Assembly: GCA_044370375.1 (NCBI GenBank)
Contig: JBILVQ010000003.1
Coordinates: 1-41,070 of the forward strand
Length of the DNA stretch: 41,070 nucleotides
Direction: 5' to 3'
Origin: JBILVQ01 sp044370375
GTDB taxonomy: Bacteria; Bacteroidota; Bacteroidia; UBA4408
Part shown: piece after piece, positions 9,187 through 19,800 of the stretch
Layout of the letters: each line of letters opens with the position of its first letter
Numbering within the stretch: the first letter of the stretch is position 1
Position numbers and translations under genes: made by a program
The notes under the pieces: model-generated
What the model was told of the DNA's origin: nothing
Databases searched by the model: none
The model's input: only the letters and a program-made list of their open reading frames with translations

Positions 9187-11373
9187 ATGCACATTACTAG
9201 AATCCACAGAATACTTAATTTTACACTGTTATATTTTAAGATTTATTTTTTTATTCATCATTTTATGCATATCACTCAGGAGTTACCTGTTTTACGAATA
9301 TTGTTGCCTTTTCTTGCAGGAATATTAACCTACATCAATCTTGGAATTTCTTCAACCTACACATTTCCAATATTCCTATTAACAAGCCTTTTCTTCCTTG
9401 CTTTTTCTCAACGGATGAATAAGCGTTGGAAGTTCCAATGGATTAACGGGTTGCTGATTAACCTCATCATTTTTCTGGCCGCAATTTGTTTGACGCAATA
9501 CAATGATGAAGAAAAAAATCCAACACACTTTAGCCGGCAAAATCTTGATCAATTCCATTTTGCAATGGTCTCCATTGTAGAAGCCCCAAAAATTTCGGCA
9601 AAGTCATGGAAGGCAGTATTGAAGGTAAATAGCTTGATCAATTCCACAGGAATAGGTAAAGAGGCTGATGGGAAAATAATGGCATATTTCTCGAAAGAAA
9701 TTCCATTTGAAAATCTAATGCCGGGCAGAATCCTGCTGATTAAATTTAATCCCAAATCCATAAGCGCACCTAAAAACCCCGGCGAATTCAACTATCAGCG
9801 CTACCTTTCTTTTCACGGAATTTATCACCAACAATTTATTCGACAACATGAGGTAAGCTTTACCCAAATCAATGGTTCGCGTAATTTGCTAATTCATGCC
9901 TGGAAAATCCGAAACAAAGTTTTAGATATCCTAAAACAAATTGGGGCTCCTGCCGAAGATTTTGGTGTTTTGGCTGCCCTTGTTACCGGTCACGAGGAAG
10001 ATTTAACGCCAGATACCATAAGAGCATATTCAGCCACCGGGGCCTTGCATGTTCTATCGGTAAGCGGAATGCATGTTGGTATCATTTTTCTTTTACTGGA
10101 CCTTGTGCTGAAGCATTTGGAAAAAATCAAACACGGAAAAACAATCCGATTAATCACCAGTATTGCGATCCTATGGTTTTATGCCATGTTTACAGGCTTA
10201 TCTCCTTCCGTATTGCGGGCTTGCACCATGTTCACTTTTCTTCAGGCAGGAAAGTATTTCCAAAAAAATCCCAATTCGTTAAACACCCTTTTGTCCTCGG
10301 GCCTTGTATTACTGCTCATTAACCCCTACTTGGCCACAGAGGTTGGGTTCCAGCTCTCGTTTTGCGCAGTGGGTGGAATCATCCTGTTTTATCAAAGAAT
10401 TCATGAGGTAATTAGCCCTCAAAACTGGATTTTAAAACAGGCATGGTCGATTACAGCTGTTTCCATTGCAGCCCAAATAAGTACTTTTCCAATGGGACTT
10501 TTGTATTTTCATTGCTTCCCGAATTACTTCCTCCTTTCTAACCTGATTATTATTCCTCTAACCACGGTTATTTTGTATGCAGGAATGCTATTCGTTTTTA
10601 TTTCGAAAATATCCTTAATAAATACGCTTGTATCATGGAGTACTGTAAAATTATTATGGGTACTCAGAAAAATTGTTTTCCACTTTGAAACCCTCCCTTT
10701 TGCACAATTAAGCGGTATAGATTTCAGCATTGCAGAAACCTTTGTTTTGTACGGAATCATTACATTTTTTACACTCTTTATACTCAACAAAAAAGCCAAT
10801 CATTTAATAATGGCGATGAGTTTAATTCTAGGAATATCGATAATCAACTTGTTTCAATCGCTCCAAAATGAAAACCAGAAATCGTTGGTCATTTATGCCA
10901 TACCCAAAAACAATGCAATGGCATTTATGAATGGAAGAAAATTAGTCCTGTTCAGTGAAAATGATTTTCTAAAAAATGAAAATGCACAAAGGTTTCATTG
11001 CTTTACGCATTGGTACAGTTGTGGAATTGAAAGCAAATCTTTTCAAGATATAACTGCCCAAAGCATGTGTTCTGTTCCAATAAGGATTCATAAAACACGC
11101 AATATTTTTCTGTTCGAAAACAGAACCATTCTTCTAAATCCTGTATTTAGCCAAACAACCTTAACCACAAAAATTGACATTGTTTACCTTACGCAAAAAA
11201 ACTATCCCGACAGCATGGTAATAAATATGATTCCCAAAATCAAAAATTCTATTGTAGTCTTGGGCAGTGAAATCTCACAGCGAAAAATCCTGTTGTGGAA
11301 AAAAATTCTCAAGCAGGAAAAGATAAGAACCCATTCTATTCAAGAGGATGGCTTCTTTGAGTATAAGCTTTAA
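9187..11373 (+). CDS. comEC: ComEC/Rec2-family DNA-uptake membrane channel protein
   Basis: Family members form the inner-membrane channel that passes single-stranded DNA during natural transformation. An N-terminal DUF4131-like region with three or so membrane segments and an OB-like soluble part (residues about 120-230) leads into the Competence domain. That domain carries the motif ALHVLSVSGMHVGIIF near residue 290, followed by many hydrophobic helices to about residue 550. The final 170 residues are soluble, but I see no HxHxDH motif, so the metallo-beta-lactamase nuclease domain found in longer ComEC proteins is absent or degenerate. Starts at ATG 9187 or, equally likely, at the second ATG at 9265 (MHITQELPVLR), where similarity begins. 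It converges on mtgA with a 64-base gap. Confidence 0.85.
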   Translation: MHITRIHRILNFTLLYFKIYFFIHHFMHITQELPVLRILLPFLAGILTYINLGISSTYTFPIFLLTSLFFLAFSQRMNKRWKFQWINGLLINLIIFLAAICLTQYNDEEKNPTHFSRQNLDQFHFAMVSIVEAPKISAKSWKAVLKVNSLINSTGIGKEADGKIMAYFSKEIPFENLMPGRILLIKFNPKSISAPKNPGEFNYQRYLSFHGIYHQQFIRQHEVSFTQINGSRNLLIHAWKIRNKVLDILKQIGAPAEDFGVLAALVTGHEEDLTPDTIRAYSATGALHVLSVSGMHVGIIFLLLDLVLKHLEKIKHGKTIRLITSIAILWFYAMFTGLSPSVLRACTMFTFLQAGKYFQKNPNSLNTLLSSGLVLLLINPYLATEVGFQLSFCAVGGIILFYQRIHEVISPQNWILKQAWSITAVSIAAQISTFPMGLLYFHCFPNYFLLSNLIIIPLTTVILYAGMLFVFISKISLINTLVSWSTVKLLWVLRKIVFHFETLPFAQLSGIDFSIAETFVLYGIITFFTLFILNKKANHLIMAMSLILGISIINLFQSLQNENQKSLVIYAIPKNNAMAFMNGRKLVLFSENDFLKNENAQRFHCFTHWYSCGIESKSFQDITAQSMCSVPIRIHKTRNIFLFENRTILLNPVFSQTTLTTKIDIVYLTQKNYPDSMVINMIPKIKNSIVVLGSEISQRKILLWKKILKQEKIRTHSIQEDGFFEYKL

Positions 11374-11437
11374 AACCCGCTTTTGAAATTGGCCACGAAT
11401 ACCCTTCTGTTTGAAAAATCGCAACCAAAGGTGGCAA

Positions 11438-12130
11438 TTACTTGCCCCAATCAATACCCTTGATTTTTGACATATTCAACAATACTCTTTTCTGTTTCCT
11501 ATAAATTTTTGGATCGGGATGTAGGGGTGAATACAAAACCGGATTGGGAAGAATCGATGCAATCATGGCTGCTTCACCCTTACTCAAATCAGCACTGCTT
11601 TTATTATAGTATTCTTTGGCTGCGGCCTCAATGCCATAAACACCTTGCCCCATCTCAATCACATTCACATACACCTCCATAATTCTTTCCTTGCTCCAGA
11701 ACAACTCAATCAACATGGTAAACCACGCCTCCAAACCCTTTCTTATCCATGTTCTGCCTGGCCACAAAAAAACATTCTTGGCGGTTTGCTGCGAAATGGT
11801 GCTTGCTCCCTTTATTCTTCTTCCCTTCTCGTTATTCTTATATGCTTTTTTTATTGCCTCAAAATCAAAACCATTATGGTTAATAAAATTCTGATCCTCT
11901 GCTGCAAGCATTGCTTTTGGTACATGCTTAGAAATTTGTGAAAGTGGAACCCATTCCTTGTGCCAGCGAAAGCCTTTTCCATCGCTAACCTGTTCAATGG
12001 TTTTAACAACCATAAAGGGTGTGAATGGTACCGGAATAAAACGAAACAATAATACCCCTATTAAACTGAGCGCAAAAAACAGGATAACAAGCCGTTTAAT
12101 CCACCGAAAGATGATTCCAATTATTATCAT
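11438..12130 (-). CDS. mtgA: Monofunctional biosynthetic peptidoglycan transglycosylase (GT51)
   Basis: The enzyme polymerises lipid II into glycan strands at the periplasmic face of the inner membrane. The 230 residues have the family's usual length. One membrane anchor lies at about 10-38, and the GT51 domain contains all signature blocks: AAEDQNFINHNGFD with the catalytic Glu at residue 78, KGASTISQQTAKNVFL, KERIMEVYVNVIEMG, and DLSKGEAAMIASILPNP. There is no transpeptidase domain. Oddly, the start ATG lies only 7 bases after the T-tract of a terminator that should stop the rpoC-DUF3467 transcript, and I see no Shine-Dalgarno sequence. The next Met is inside the membrane segment, so the start is probably correct. 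Confidence 0.93.
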   Translation of the reverse strand: MIIIGIIFRWIKRLVILFFALSLIGVLLFRFIPVPFTPFMVVKTIEQVSDGKGFRWHKEWVPLSQISKHVPKAMLAAEDQNFINHNGFDFEAIKKAYKNNEKGRRIKGASTISQQTAKNVFLWPGRTWIRKGLEAWFTMLIELFWSKERIMEVYVNVIEMGQGVYGIEAAAKEYYNKSSADLSKGEAAMIASILPNPVLYSPLHPDPKIYRKQKRVLLNMSKIKGIDWGK

Positions 12131-12137
12131 AATTGAT

Positions 12138-12162
12138 AAAAAAAAAGCCCCGTTAGGGGCTT
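12138..12162 (-). terminator. Intrinsic terminator after the rpoBC-DUF3467 operon
   Basis: On the minus strand AAGCCCC pairs with GGGGCTT (12156-12162 with 12145-12151) around a four-base loop, followed by an unbroken run of T (complement of 12138-12146). It closes the long secE-to-DUF3467 operon and touches the mtgA start region. Confidence 0.85.
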
Positions 12163-12176
12163 AATTTTGTTCTGTT

Positions 12177-12494
12177 TCAGGCCTGAGCCTGAGGGCCGCC
12201 AAATCCCATTGGCACCGAATGGCTTTCTCCTTCTTTAATAACTCCAAAATTTGCTTCAAATTTTTGAACGTTATCTTTTAAGGCGAGTAACAAACGTTTC
12301 GCGTGCTGCGGAGTTAGCAATATGCGCGATTTAACTTTTGCCTTCGGAACTCCCGGAAGAATTCTTACAAAGTCAATAATAAACTCTGCATTGGAGTGAG
12401 TTATAATGGCCAGATTGGAATAAATCCCATCAGCCACTTCCTCACTCAATTCAATGTTTAATTGATTTTCCTGGATTTGATTATTGTCTGCCAT
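12177..12494 (-). CDS. DUF3467 family small protein, coupled to rpoC
   Basis: A 105-residue soluble protein without signal peptide. The sequence matches the DUF3467 pattern that I associate with genes next to rpoC in Bacteroidota: an acidic N-terminus, the central segment YSNLAIITHSNAEFIIDF, then RILLTPQHAKRLLLALKDN and a short flexible tail. Its start codon follows the rpoC stop by 11 bases, so it is the last gene of the RNA polymerase operon and is followed by a strong terminator. The molecular function is not known. Context suggests a part in transcription or its regulation, which is inference only. Confidence 0.88.
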   Translation of the reverse strand: MADNNQIQENQLNIELSEEVADGIYSNLAIITHSNAEFIIDFVRILPGVPKAKVKSRILLTPQHAKRLLLALKDNVQKFEANFGVIKEGESHSVPMGFGGPQAQA

Positions 12495-12505
12495 TTTTAA
12501 CTTTT

Positions 12506-15500
12506 TTAAACCTCACTTACTTCTTTGGTAGCCATCAAACTCTCATACTCTTCCTTAGAACCCACCACGATTTTTTCATAATCACGTAAACCGGTTCCTG
12601 CAGGAATTAAGTGTCCAACAATTACGTTTTCTTTTAATCCTAACAACTCATCAACTTTACCACTAACAGCAGCCTCATTCAACACTTTGGTTGTTTCCTG
12701 GAAGGATGCAGCGGAGATAAAGCTATTGGTTTGCAAAGAAGCTCTGGTAATACCTTGAAGAACTTGTCTGGAAGTAGCAGGAATTGCATCTCTGGCAATA
12801 ACAGGTTTGCGGTCCTTGCGTTTTAGCATTGAATTCTCATCCCTAAGTTTACGGGCAGAAATCATTTGTCCGGCCTTTAAATTATCTGAATCGCCCGGAT
12901 CTTCTACTACTTTTTTGCCGTACAAAGTATCGTTCTCTTCCATGAAATCGGCTTTGTTGGCCAATTGTTTTTCAAGGAATCTGGTATCGCCCGCATCATC
13001 AATTTCAACTTTACGCATCATCTGACGAACAATTACCTCAAAGTGCTTATCATTGATTTTTACACCTTGTAAACGGTAAACTTCCTGAATTTCATTCACC
13101 AAATATTCCTGAACAGCTGTTGGTCCTTTGATGGACAAAATATCATCTGGAGAAATTGCTCCATCAGAAAGTTGGAATCCGGCCTTGATAAAGTCGTTCT
13201 CCTGAACCAAAATATGCTTAGAAAGTGGAACCAAGTATTTTTTTACTTCACCGGTTCTGCTTTCAACAATTACCTCACGATTACCTCTTTTGATTTTTCC
13301 GAATGAAACAATTCCATCAATTTCTGTTACTACAGCAGGATTGGATGGATTTCTTGCTTCAAACAATTCTGTTACACGCGGTAAACCACCCGTGATATCA
13401 CCCAGTTTACCGGAAGAACGAGGAATTTTAACAAGAATCTGACCTGCGTCAATGTTCTCGCCATCGTTTACAATAATGTGAGCTCCTACAGGAATGTTGT
13501 AAGTCTTTAGTAAATCCTTGCCTTTGCTGATAACCTTAATGGCAGGGTTCTTTGTTTTATCCCTGGTTTCAATAACCACTTTCTCGGCAAAACCTGTCTG
13601 TTCATCTGACTCCTCACGGTAGGTAACACCATCTGCAAGACTTTCATACTCAATCTTTCCTGCAAACTCAGAAACAATAACAGCATTATAAGGATCCCAG
13701 TCACAAATAAGGGTGCCGGCTTTTACAAGGTCACCATTACTAACATAAACCTGAGAACCATAAGGCACGTTTCCGGTTGTTAAAACAATTTTAGTTTTTG
13801 GATCAACTACTCGCAATTCAGCAGATCGACCAATTACCACATTAGATTTCTTACCGTCTTTGTCAATAAAGTCAACCACTCTTAACTCTTCAAACTCTAC
13901 AATTCCTTCGTATTTTGCTTTGATAGAAGTTTCAGAAGATACGTTTGAAGCGGTACCCCCAACGTGGAAGGTACGGAGTGTCAACTGCGTTCCCGGTTCA
14001 CCAATTGACTGGGCTGCAATTACCCCAACGGCCTCACCTTTTTGAACCAACCTTCCGGTGGCAAGGTTTCTTCCATAGCACTTGGCGCAAACACCTGTTT
14101 TAGACTCACAGGTAAGTACGGATCTAATTTCGACAGATTCAATAGGAGAATCGGCAATTAATTTAGCCTGATCTTCGGTAATTTCTTCACCACCTGAAAC
14201 AATAATTTCTGCGGTATTAGGATGAATTACATCATTGAGCGCAACCCTTCCAAGAATTCTGTCATGCAAAGATTCTACAATCTCATCGTTCTTTTTCAAA
14301 GGAATAGCAACAAGACCACGCAAGGTCCCACAATCAGGAATACTAATAATAACATCCTGAGAAACATCCACCAAACGTCTTGTCAAATAACCAGCATCGG
14401 CCGTTTTAAGAGCCGTATCCGCCAAACCTTTACGAGCACCATGGGTTGAAATAAAATACTCAAGAATCGATAATCCTTCCTTAAAGTTGGAAATAATCGG
14501 ATTCTCAATAATCTCCCCGCCCGAAGCACCTGATTTTTGCGGCTTGGCCATCAAACCTCTCATTCCTGATAACTGACGAATTTGCTCCTTTGAACCACGG
14601 GCTCCGGAATCAAGCATCATGTAAACAGAATTGAATCCTTGTTTATCATTGATAAGCAATGACATCAATCGTTGTGTCAAGCGTGAATTGGTATGTGTCC
14701 AAATATCAATAATTTGGTTATAACGCTCGTTGTTGGTGATAAAACCCATGTTATAATTGTTCAACACTTCTTCCACCTGAACGTTTGCATCAGTAATCAT
14801 TTGCTCCTTTTCGTCCGGCACAATAATATCTGCCAAATTAAAGGACAAACCACCTCTGAAGGCCATTTGGAAACCAAGGTCCTTCATATCGTCCAAAAAC
14901 TTCGCTGTTTTTGCAACACCGGAAGTTTTTAGAATTACACCAATAATATCTCTTAAGGATTTCTTGGTAAGCAAATCATTGATAAAACCGACCTCATAAG
15001 GCACTACTTGGTTAAATAAAACTCTTCCAACGGTAGTTTCGAAAAGTTTATTCACCAATTCTCCGTTTTCCTTCACATTAACCTTTACCTTGATATGAGC
15101 GTGCAGGTCTATTTTTCCTTCATTGTAAGCAATGATAACCTCTTCTGGAGAATAAAAAGAAATACCCTCTCCACGAACCTTAAGTTCGGGAGTAGTTTTC
15201 TTCCCTTTGGTCATATAGTAAAGACCTAAAACCATGTCCTGAGAAGGAACGGTGATAGGTGCACCATTGGCCGGGTTCAAAATGTTATGAGAAGCAAGCA
15301 TCAGCATTTGGGCTTCCAAAACTGCAGCATTTCCAAGTGGAACGTGAACTGCCATCTGGTCACCGTCAAAGTCAGCGTTAAATGCTGTACAAACCAAGGG
15401 ATGTAACTGAATTGCTTTCCCTTCAATTAACTTTGGTTGAAAAGCCTGTATACCCAATCTGTGGAGTGTGGGTGCACGGTTTAACAACACAGGATGACCT

Positions 15501-16792
15501 TTCAAAATATTTTCAAGAATATCCCAAACAACAGCATCTTTTCTGTCAACAATTTTTTTGGCAGACTTAACTGTTTTTACAATTCCTCTTTCAATTAATT
15601 TGCGGATAATAAATGGCTTAAAAAGCTCTGCTGCCATGTCTTTAGGAAGACCACATTCATGCAGTTTCATTTCAGGCCCAACAACAATTACAGAACGGGC
15701 AGAGTAGTCAACACGTTTACCTAATAAATTCTGACGGAAACGTCCTTGTTTTCCTTTCAAAGAGTCAGAAAGAGATTTTAAGGCACGATTTGACTCTGTT
15801 TTAACAGCATTGGATTTTCTTGAGTTATCAAGCAAGGAATCAACAGATTCCTGAAGCATCCTCTTTTCGTTTCTTAAAATAACTTCAGGAGCTTTAATCT
15901 CCATCAATCTTTTTAAACGATTATTACGAATAATCACCCTTCTATAAAGGTCATTCAAATCAGAGGTTGCAAAACGACCACCATCCAATGGCACCAAAGG
16001 ACGAAGTTCAGGCGGTATTACCGGAATAACTTTCAAAATCATCCATTCCGGATTATTAATTACGTTCTCCCTTGAATGTCTGAAAGCTTCAACAACCTGC
16101 AATCTTTTTAGAGATTCGGTTTTACGTTGTTGGCTTGTTTCGGTATTTGCTTTGTGACGCAGGCTATACGACAATTCATCCAAATCAATTCTTGCCAAAA
16201 GCTCATTCAAAGCCTCGGCACCCATTTTAGCAATAAACTTATTGGGGTCGTTGTCATCCAGGTGTTGATTATCTTTTGGTAAGGTATCCAGGATATTCAA
16301 ATACTCTTCCTCCGATAAAAAATCCATTTTATTAACTCCATCCGCCTCTTTTACACCGGCCTGAATTACTACATAGCGTTCGTAGTAAATGATAGAATCT
16401 AACTTCTTTGTGGGTAAACCAAGAAGGTAACCAATTTTATTGGGTAAGGATCTGAAATACCAGATATGCGCAACAGGAACCACCAGTTGAATGTGGCCCA
16501 TTCTTTCACGTCTTACTTTCTTTTCGGTTACCTCAACACCACAACGGTCGCAGACAATACCCTTGTAACGAATCCGTTTATATTTACCGCAAGCACATTC
16601 CCAATCCTTTACCGGACCGAAAATACGCTCACAAAACAGCCCTCCCATTTCAGGTTTGTAGGTTCTGTAATTAATGGTTTCAGGCTTTATTACTTCACCG
16701 CTTGATTTATCTAAAATCGACTCGGGTGAAGCAAGGCTGATGATGATCTTTGAGAAATTACTCTTGACCTTATTATCTCTTTTTAGCGCCAT
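12506..16792 (-). CDS. rpoC: DNA-directed RNA polymerase subunit beta'
   Basis: This is the clamp and active-centre half of RNA polymerase, 1428 residues, normal for Bacteroidota. The N-terminal zinc ribbon has Cys 66, 68, 81 and 84. The catalytic Mg-binding motif NADFDGD is at 472-478. The second zinc site uses Cys near 895, 902 and 905 (CESKTGVCAKC), followed by the trigger-loop and bridge region around GEPGTQLTLRTFHVGG. The C-terminal part contains the usual AGTGLRDYEKI-like end. It is downstream of rpoB by 70 bases, a gap that contains a 9-bp hairpin, and upstream of the DUF3467 gene. Confidence 0.98.
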   Translation of the reverse strand: MALKRDNKVKSNFSKIIISLASPESILDKSSGEVIKPETINYRTYKPEMGGLFCERIFGPVKDWECACGKYKRIRYKGIVCDRCGVEVTEKKVRRERMGHIQLVVPVAHIWYFRSLPNKIGYLLGLPTKKLDSIIYYERYVVIQAGVKEADGVNKMDFLSEEEYLNILDTLPKDNQHLDDNDPNKFIAKMGAEALNELLARIDLDELSYSLRHKANTETSQQRKTESLKRLQVVEAFRHSRENVINNPEWMILKVIPVIPPELRPLVPLDGGRFATSDLNDLYRRVIIRNNRLKRLMEIKAPEVILRNEKRMLQESVDSLLDNSRKSNAVKTESNRALKSLSDSLKGKQGRFRQNLLGKRVDYSARSVIVVGPEMKLHECGLPKDMAAELFKPFIIRKLIERGIVKTVKSAKKIVDRKDAVVWDILENILKGHPVLLNRAPTLHRLGIQAFQPKLIEGKAIQLHPLVCTAFNADFDGDQMAVHVPLGNAAVLEAQMLMLASHNILNPANGAPITVPSQDMVLGLYYMTKGKKTTPELKVRGEGISFYSPEEVIIAYNEGKIDLHAHIKVKVNVKENGELVNKLFETTVGRVLFNQVVPYEVGFINDLLTKKSLRDIIGVILKTSGVAKTAKFLDDMKDLGFQMAFRGGLSFNLADIIVPDEKEQMITDANVQVEEVLNNYNMGFITNNERYNQIIDIWTHTNSRLTQRLMSLLINDKQGFNSVYMMLDSGARGSKEQIRQLSGMRGLMAKPQKSGASGGEIIENPIISNFKEGLSILEYFISTHGARKGLADTALKTADAGYLTRRLVDVSQDVIISIPDCGTLRGLVAIPLKKNDEIVESLHDRILGRVALNDVIHPNTAEIIVSGGEEITEDQAKLIADSPIESVEIRSVLTCESKTGVCAKCYGRNLATGRLVQKGEAVGVIAAQSIGEPGTQLTLRTFHVGGTASNVSSETSIKAKYEGIVEFEELRVVDFIDKDGKKSNVVIGRSAELRVVDPKTKIVLTTGNVPYGSQVYVSNGDLVKAGTLICDWDPYNAVIVSEFAGKIEYESLADGVTYREESDEQTGFAEKVVIETRDKTKNPAIKVISKGKDLLKTYNIPVGAHIIVNDGENIDAGQILVKIPRSSGKLGDITGGLPRVTELFEARNPSNPAVVTEIDGIVSFGKIKRGNREVIVESRTGEVKKYLVPLSKHILVQENDFIKAGFQLSDGAISPDDILSIKGPTAVQEYLVNEIQEVYRLQGVKINDKHFEVIVRQMMRKVEIDDAGDTRFLEKQLANKADFMEENDTLYGKKVVEDPGDSDNLKAGQMISARKLRDENSMLKRKDRKPVIARDAIPATSRQVLQGITRASLQTNSFISAASFQETTKVLNEAAVSGKVDELLGLKENVIVGHLIPAGTGLRDYEKIVVGSKEEYESLMATKEVSEV

Positions 16793-16828
16793 TTTTTTGT
16801 TTCCCTGTTAAGGTTAAAAATCAAATAA

Positions 16829-16855
16829 AGTGACGGGCATTTTCTACCCGTCACT
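16829..16855 (-). other. Hairpin in the rpoB-rpoC intergenic gap
   Basis: AGTGACGGG (16829-16837) and CCCGTCACT (16847-16855) form a perfect 9-bp stem with a nine-base loop. No uninterrupted T-run follows on the minus strand, so it is more likely an mRNA stability or processing element or weak attenuator than a full terminator. Confidence 0.6.
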
Positions 16856-16862
16856 GAAAAAA

Positions 16863-19800
16863 CTATTCCATGCTGATTGACAATCCCAGACCTCTCAATT
16901 CATGCAACAACACATTGAAAGATTCAGGAATTCCAGGAGTAGGCATATTCTCTCCTTTTACGATGGCCTCATAAGCTTTGGCTCTTCCACTCACGTCATC
17001 CGACTTGATGGTCAAGATTTCCTGAAGAATATTAGCCGCACCAAAAGCTTCTAGAGCCCAAACCTCCATTTCACCGAAACGCTGACCTCCGAACTGGGCT
17101 TTACCGCCAAGTGGTTGCTGGGTAATCAATGAATAAGGACCGATAGAACGTGCATGCATTTTATCATCCACCATGTGTCCTAATTTCATCATATAAATGA
17201 TACCAACGGTAGCGGGCTGATCAAAGCGTTGACCGGTTCCTCCGTCATGAAGGTAGGTTTGTCCGTATCTTGGAATGCCTGCTGAATCTGTGTAATGATT
17301 AATTTCATCAATAGACGCACCATCAAAAATTGGGGTTGCAAATTTCAGCCCTAATTTCTGCCCGGCCCAGGCCAATACAGTTTCATAAATTTGTCCAAGG
17401 TTCATCCTCGAAGGTACTCCCAATGGATTAAGAACGATATCAACCGGAGTTCCGTCGGCAAGGAAAGGCATATCCTCATCTCTTACAATTCGGGCCACAA
17501 TTCCTTTGTTTCCATGTCTACCTGCCATTTTATCCCCTACTTTCAGTTTTCTCTTTTTGGCAATATAAACTTTGGCCAACTGAATAATACCTGCAGGTAA
17601 CTCGTCACCAACGGTTAAAGCAAACTTCTTGCGCTTGTATGCACCCAGCAAATCATTGGCTTTGATGTTGAAGTTATGAATGGTCTGTTTGATTAACTCA
17701 TTATCATCCTTGTCTGTAGTCCATTTGGCAGGATTTACATTTTGGTAATCGATGGTTAACAGAGCCTTTTGGGTAAATTTAGAGCCTTTTGGAATTAAAG
17801 TTTCCTTGAAGTTATTCATTACTCCTTGCGAAACTTTTCCGTCAACCATTTTGAAGAGTTTTTCAACAAGTAACCCCTTAAGCGTATTTATTTCTTGTCC
17901 GTACTCCTCGTCTAGTTTTGCCATGATAGGCTTTTCGTCTGTCTTGGATTTTTTATCCTTAACAACCCTTGAAAATAATTTCTTATCAATGACAACTCCT
18001 TTCAGCGATGGAGGTGCTTTCAAGGATGCATCTTTCACATCACCTGCTTTGTCACCAAAAATAGCACGAAGAAGTTTTTCCTCCGGAGATGGATCAGTTT
18101 CACCTTTGGGGGTAATTTTTCCTATCAAAATATCCCCTTCTTTCACCTCTGCACCAACCCTGATTAATCCGTTATTATCAAGATCTTTTGTAGCCTCTTC
18201 ACTAACATTAGGAATATCATTGGTTAATTCTTCAAGTCCTCGTTTGGTATCTCTTACTTCCAATACATATTCATCAATATGCAACGAGGTAAAAATATCT
18301 TCACGAACAACTCTTTCAGAGATTACAATAGCATCCTCAAAGTTATAACCTTTCCATGGCATGAAGGCCACTTTCAAATTTCTACCAAGAGCTAATTCTC
18401 CGTTTTGCGTGGCATAACCCTCGCAAAGAACTTGACCTAGAGAAACTCTTTGGCCTTTGGTTACAATTGGTTTAAGGTTGATACAAGTACTTTGATTGGT
18501 TTTTCTAAACTTAATCAAAGAATATCTTTTGATATCATCATCAAAACTAACAGCCTTTTGGGCATCAGATCGGTTGTAACGGATAACAATTTCTTTTGCA
18601 TCAACATACTCTACAACCCCATCACCCTCTGCATTAATTAAAACCCTTGAGTCACGGGCAACCAATGCCTCTAAACCTGTTCCAACATAAGGAGCCTCCG
18701 GTCTTAACAACGGAACTGCCTGACGTTGCATGTTTGAACCCATCAATGCACGGTTGGCATCATCATGCTCAAGGAAAGGAATTAATGAAGCAGCAATAGA
18801 GGCAATCTGGTTAGGGGCCACATCAATTAAATCCAACTTGTCTGGCTCAACAATTGGCATATCCCCACCTAATCTGGCCTTAACTCTTTTATCAAGAATT
18901 TCGCCCGAATCAGCAACATCAGCCACGGCCTGAGCAATGGTTTTATTATGTTCCTGTTCTGCTGTTCGGTAATGAATTGGCTCATTGAAATCGATTTTTC
19001 CATCCACTACATTTCTGTAAGGTGTTTCAATGAAACCAAGCTTATTAATTTTTGCGAACACACACAAAGAAGAAATCAAACCAATGTTTGGACCTTCAGG
19101 GGTTTCAATGGTACAAAGACGACCATAGTGTGTATAGTGAACGTCACGAACCTCAAAACCTGCTCTTTCTCTGGAAAGACCGCCTGGCCCGAGTGCCGAT
19201 AATCTTCTTTTGTGCGTTATTTCAGCCAGTGGATTGGTTTGATCCATGAACTGAGATAACTGGTTGGTACCAAAAAACGAATTGATTACCGAAGAGAGCG
19301 TTTTCGCGTTAATCAGATCGGTAGGAGTAAATACCTCATTATCGCGAACGTTCATTCTTTCGCGAATGGTTCTGGCCATCCTTGAGAGGCCCACACCGAA
19401 CTGAGCATACAACTGCTCCCCTACGGTTCTAACCCTTCGATTACTTAGGTGGTCAATATCATCCACATCCGCTTTAGAGTTAATTAGCTCAATCAAGTAT
19501 TTAATAATCTCGATAATATCCTGCTTTGTCAACACTTTGGTTTCTTCAGGAATCTCAAGATTCAATTTTTTATTGATACGGTAACGACCAACAATACCAA
19601 GGTCGTAACGCTTATCGGAAAAGAAAAGCTTGTCAATGATACCACGGGCGGTTTCCTCATCCGGTGGTTCTGCATTTCTTAACTGACGATAAATATGTTC
19701 AACAGCTTCTTTCTCAGAATTTGAAGTATCCTTTTGCAGGGTATTATAAATAATGGAGAAATCGGCTGCGTTAATTTCTTCTTTATGAAGGATGATAGAT

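Noticed and set aside
17752..18348. A 198-codon ORF antisense to rpoB
   Set aside because: Low-complexity Ser/Thr/Pro-rich product mirrors the codon pattern of rpoB; no family resemblance and no start context.
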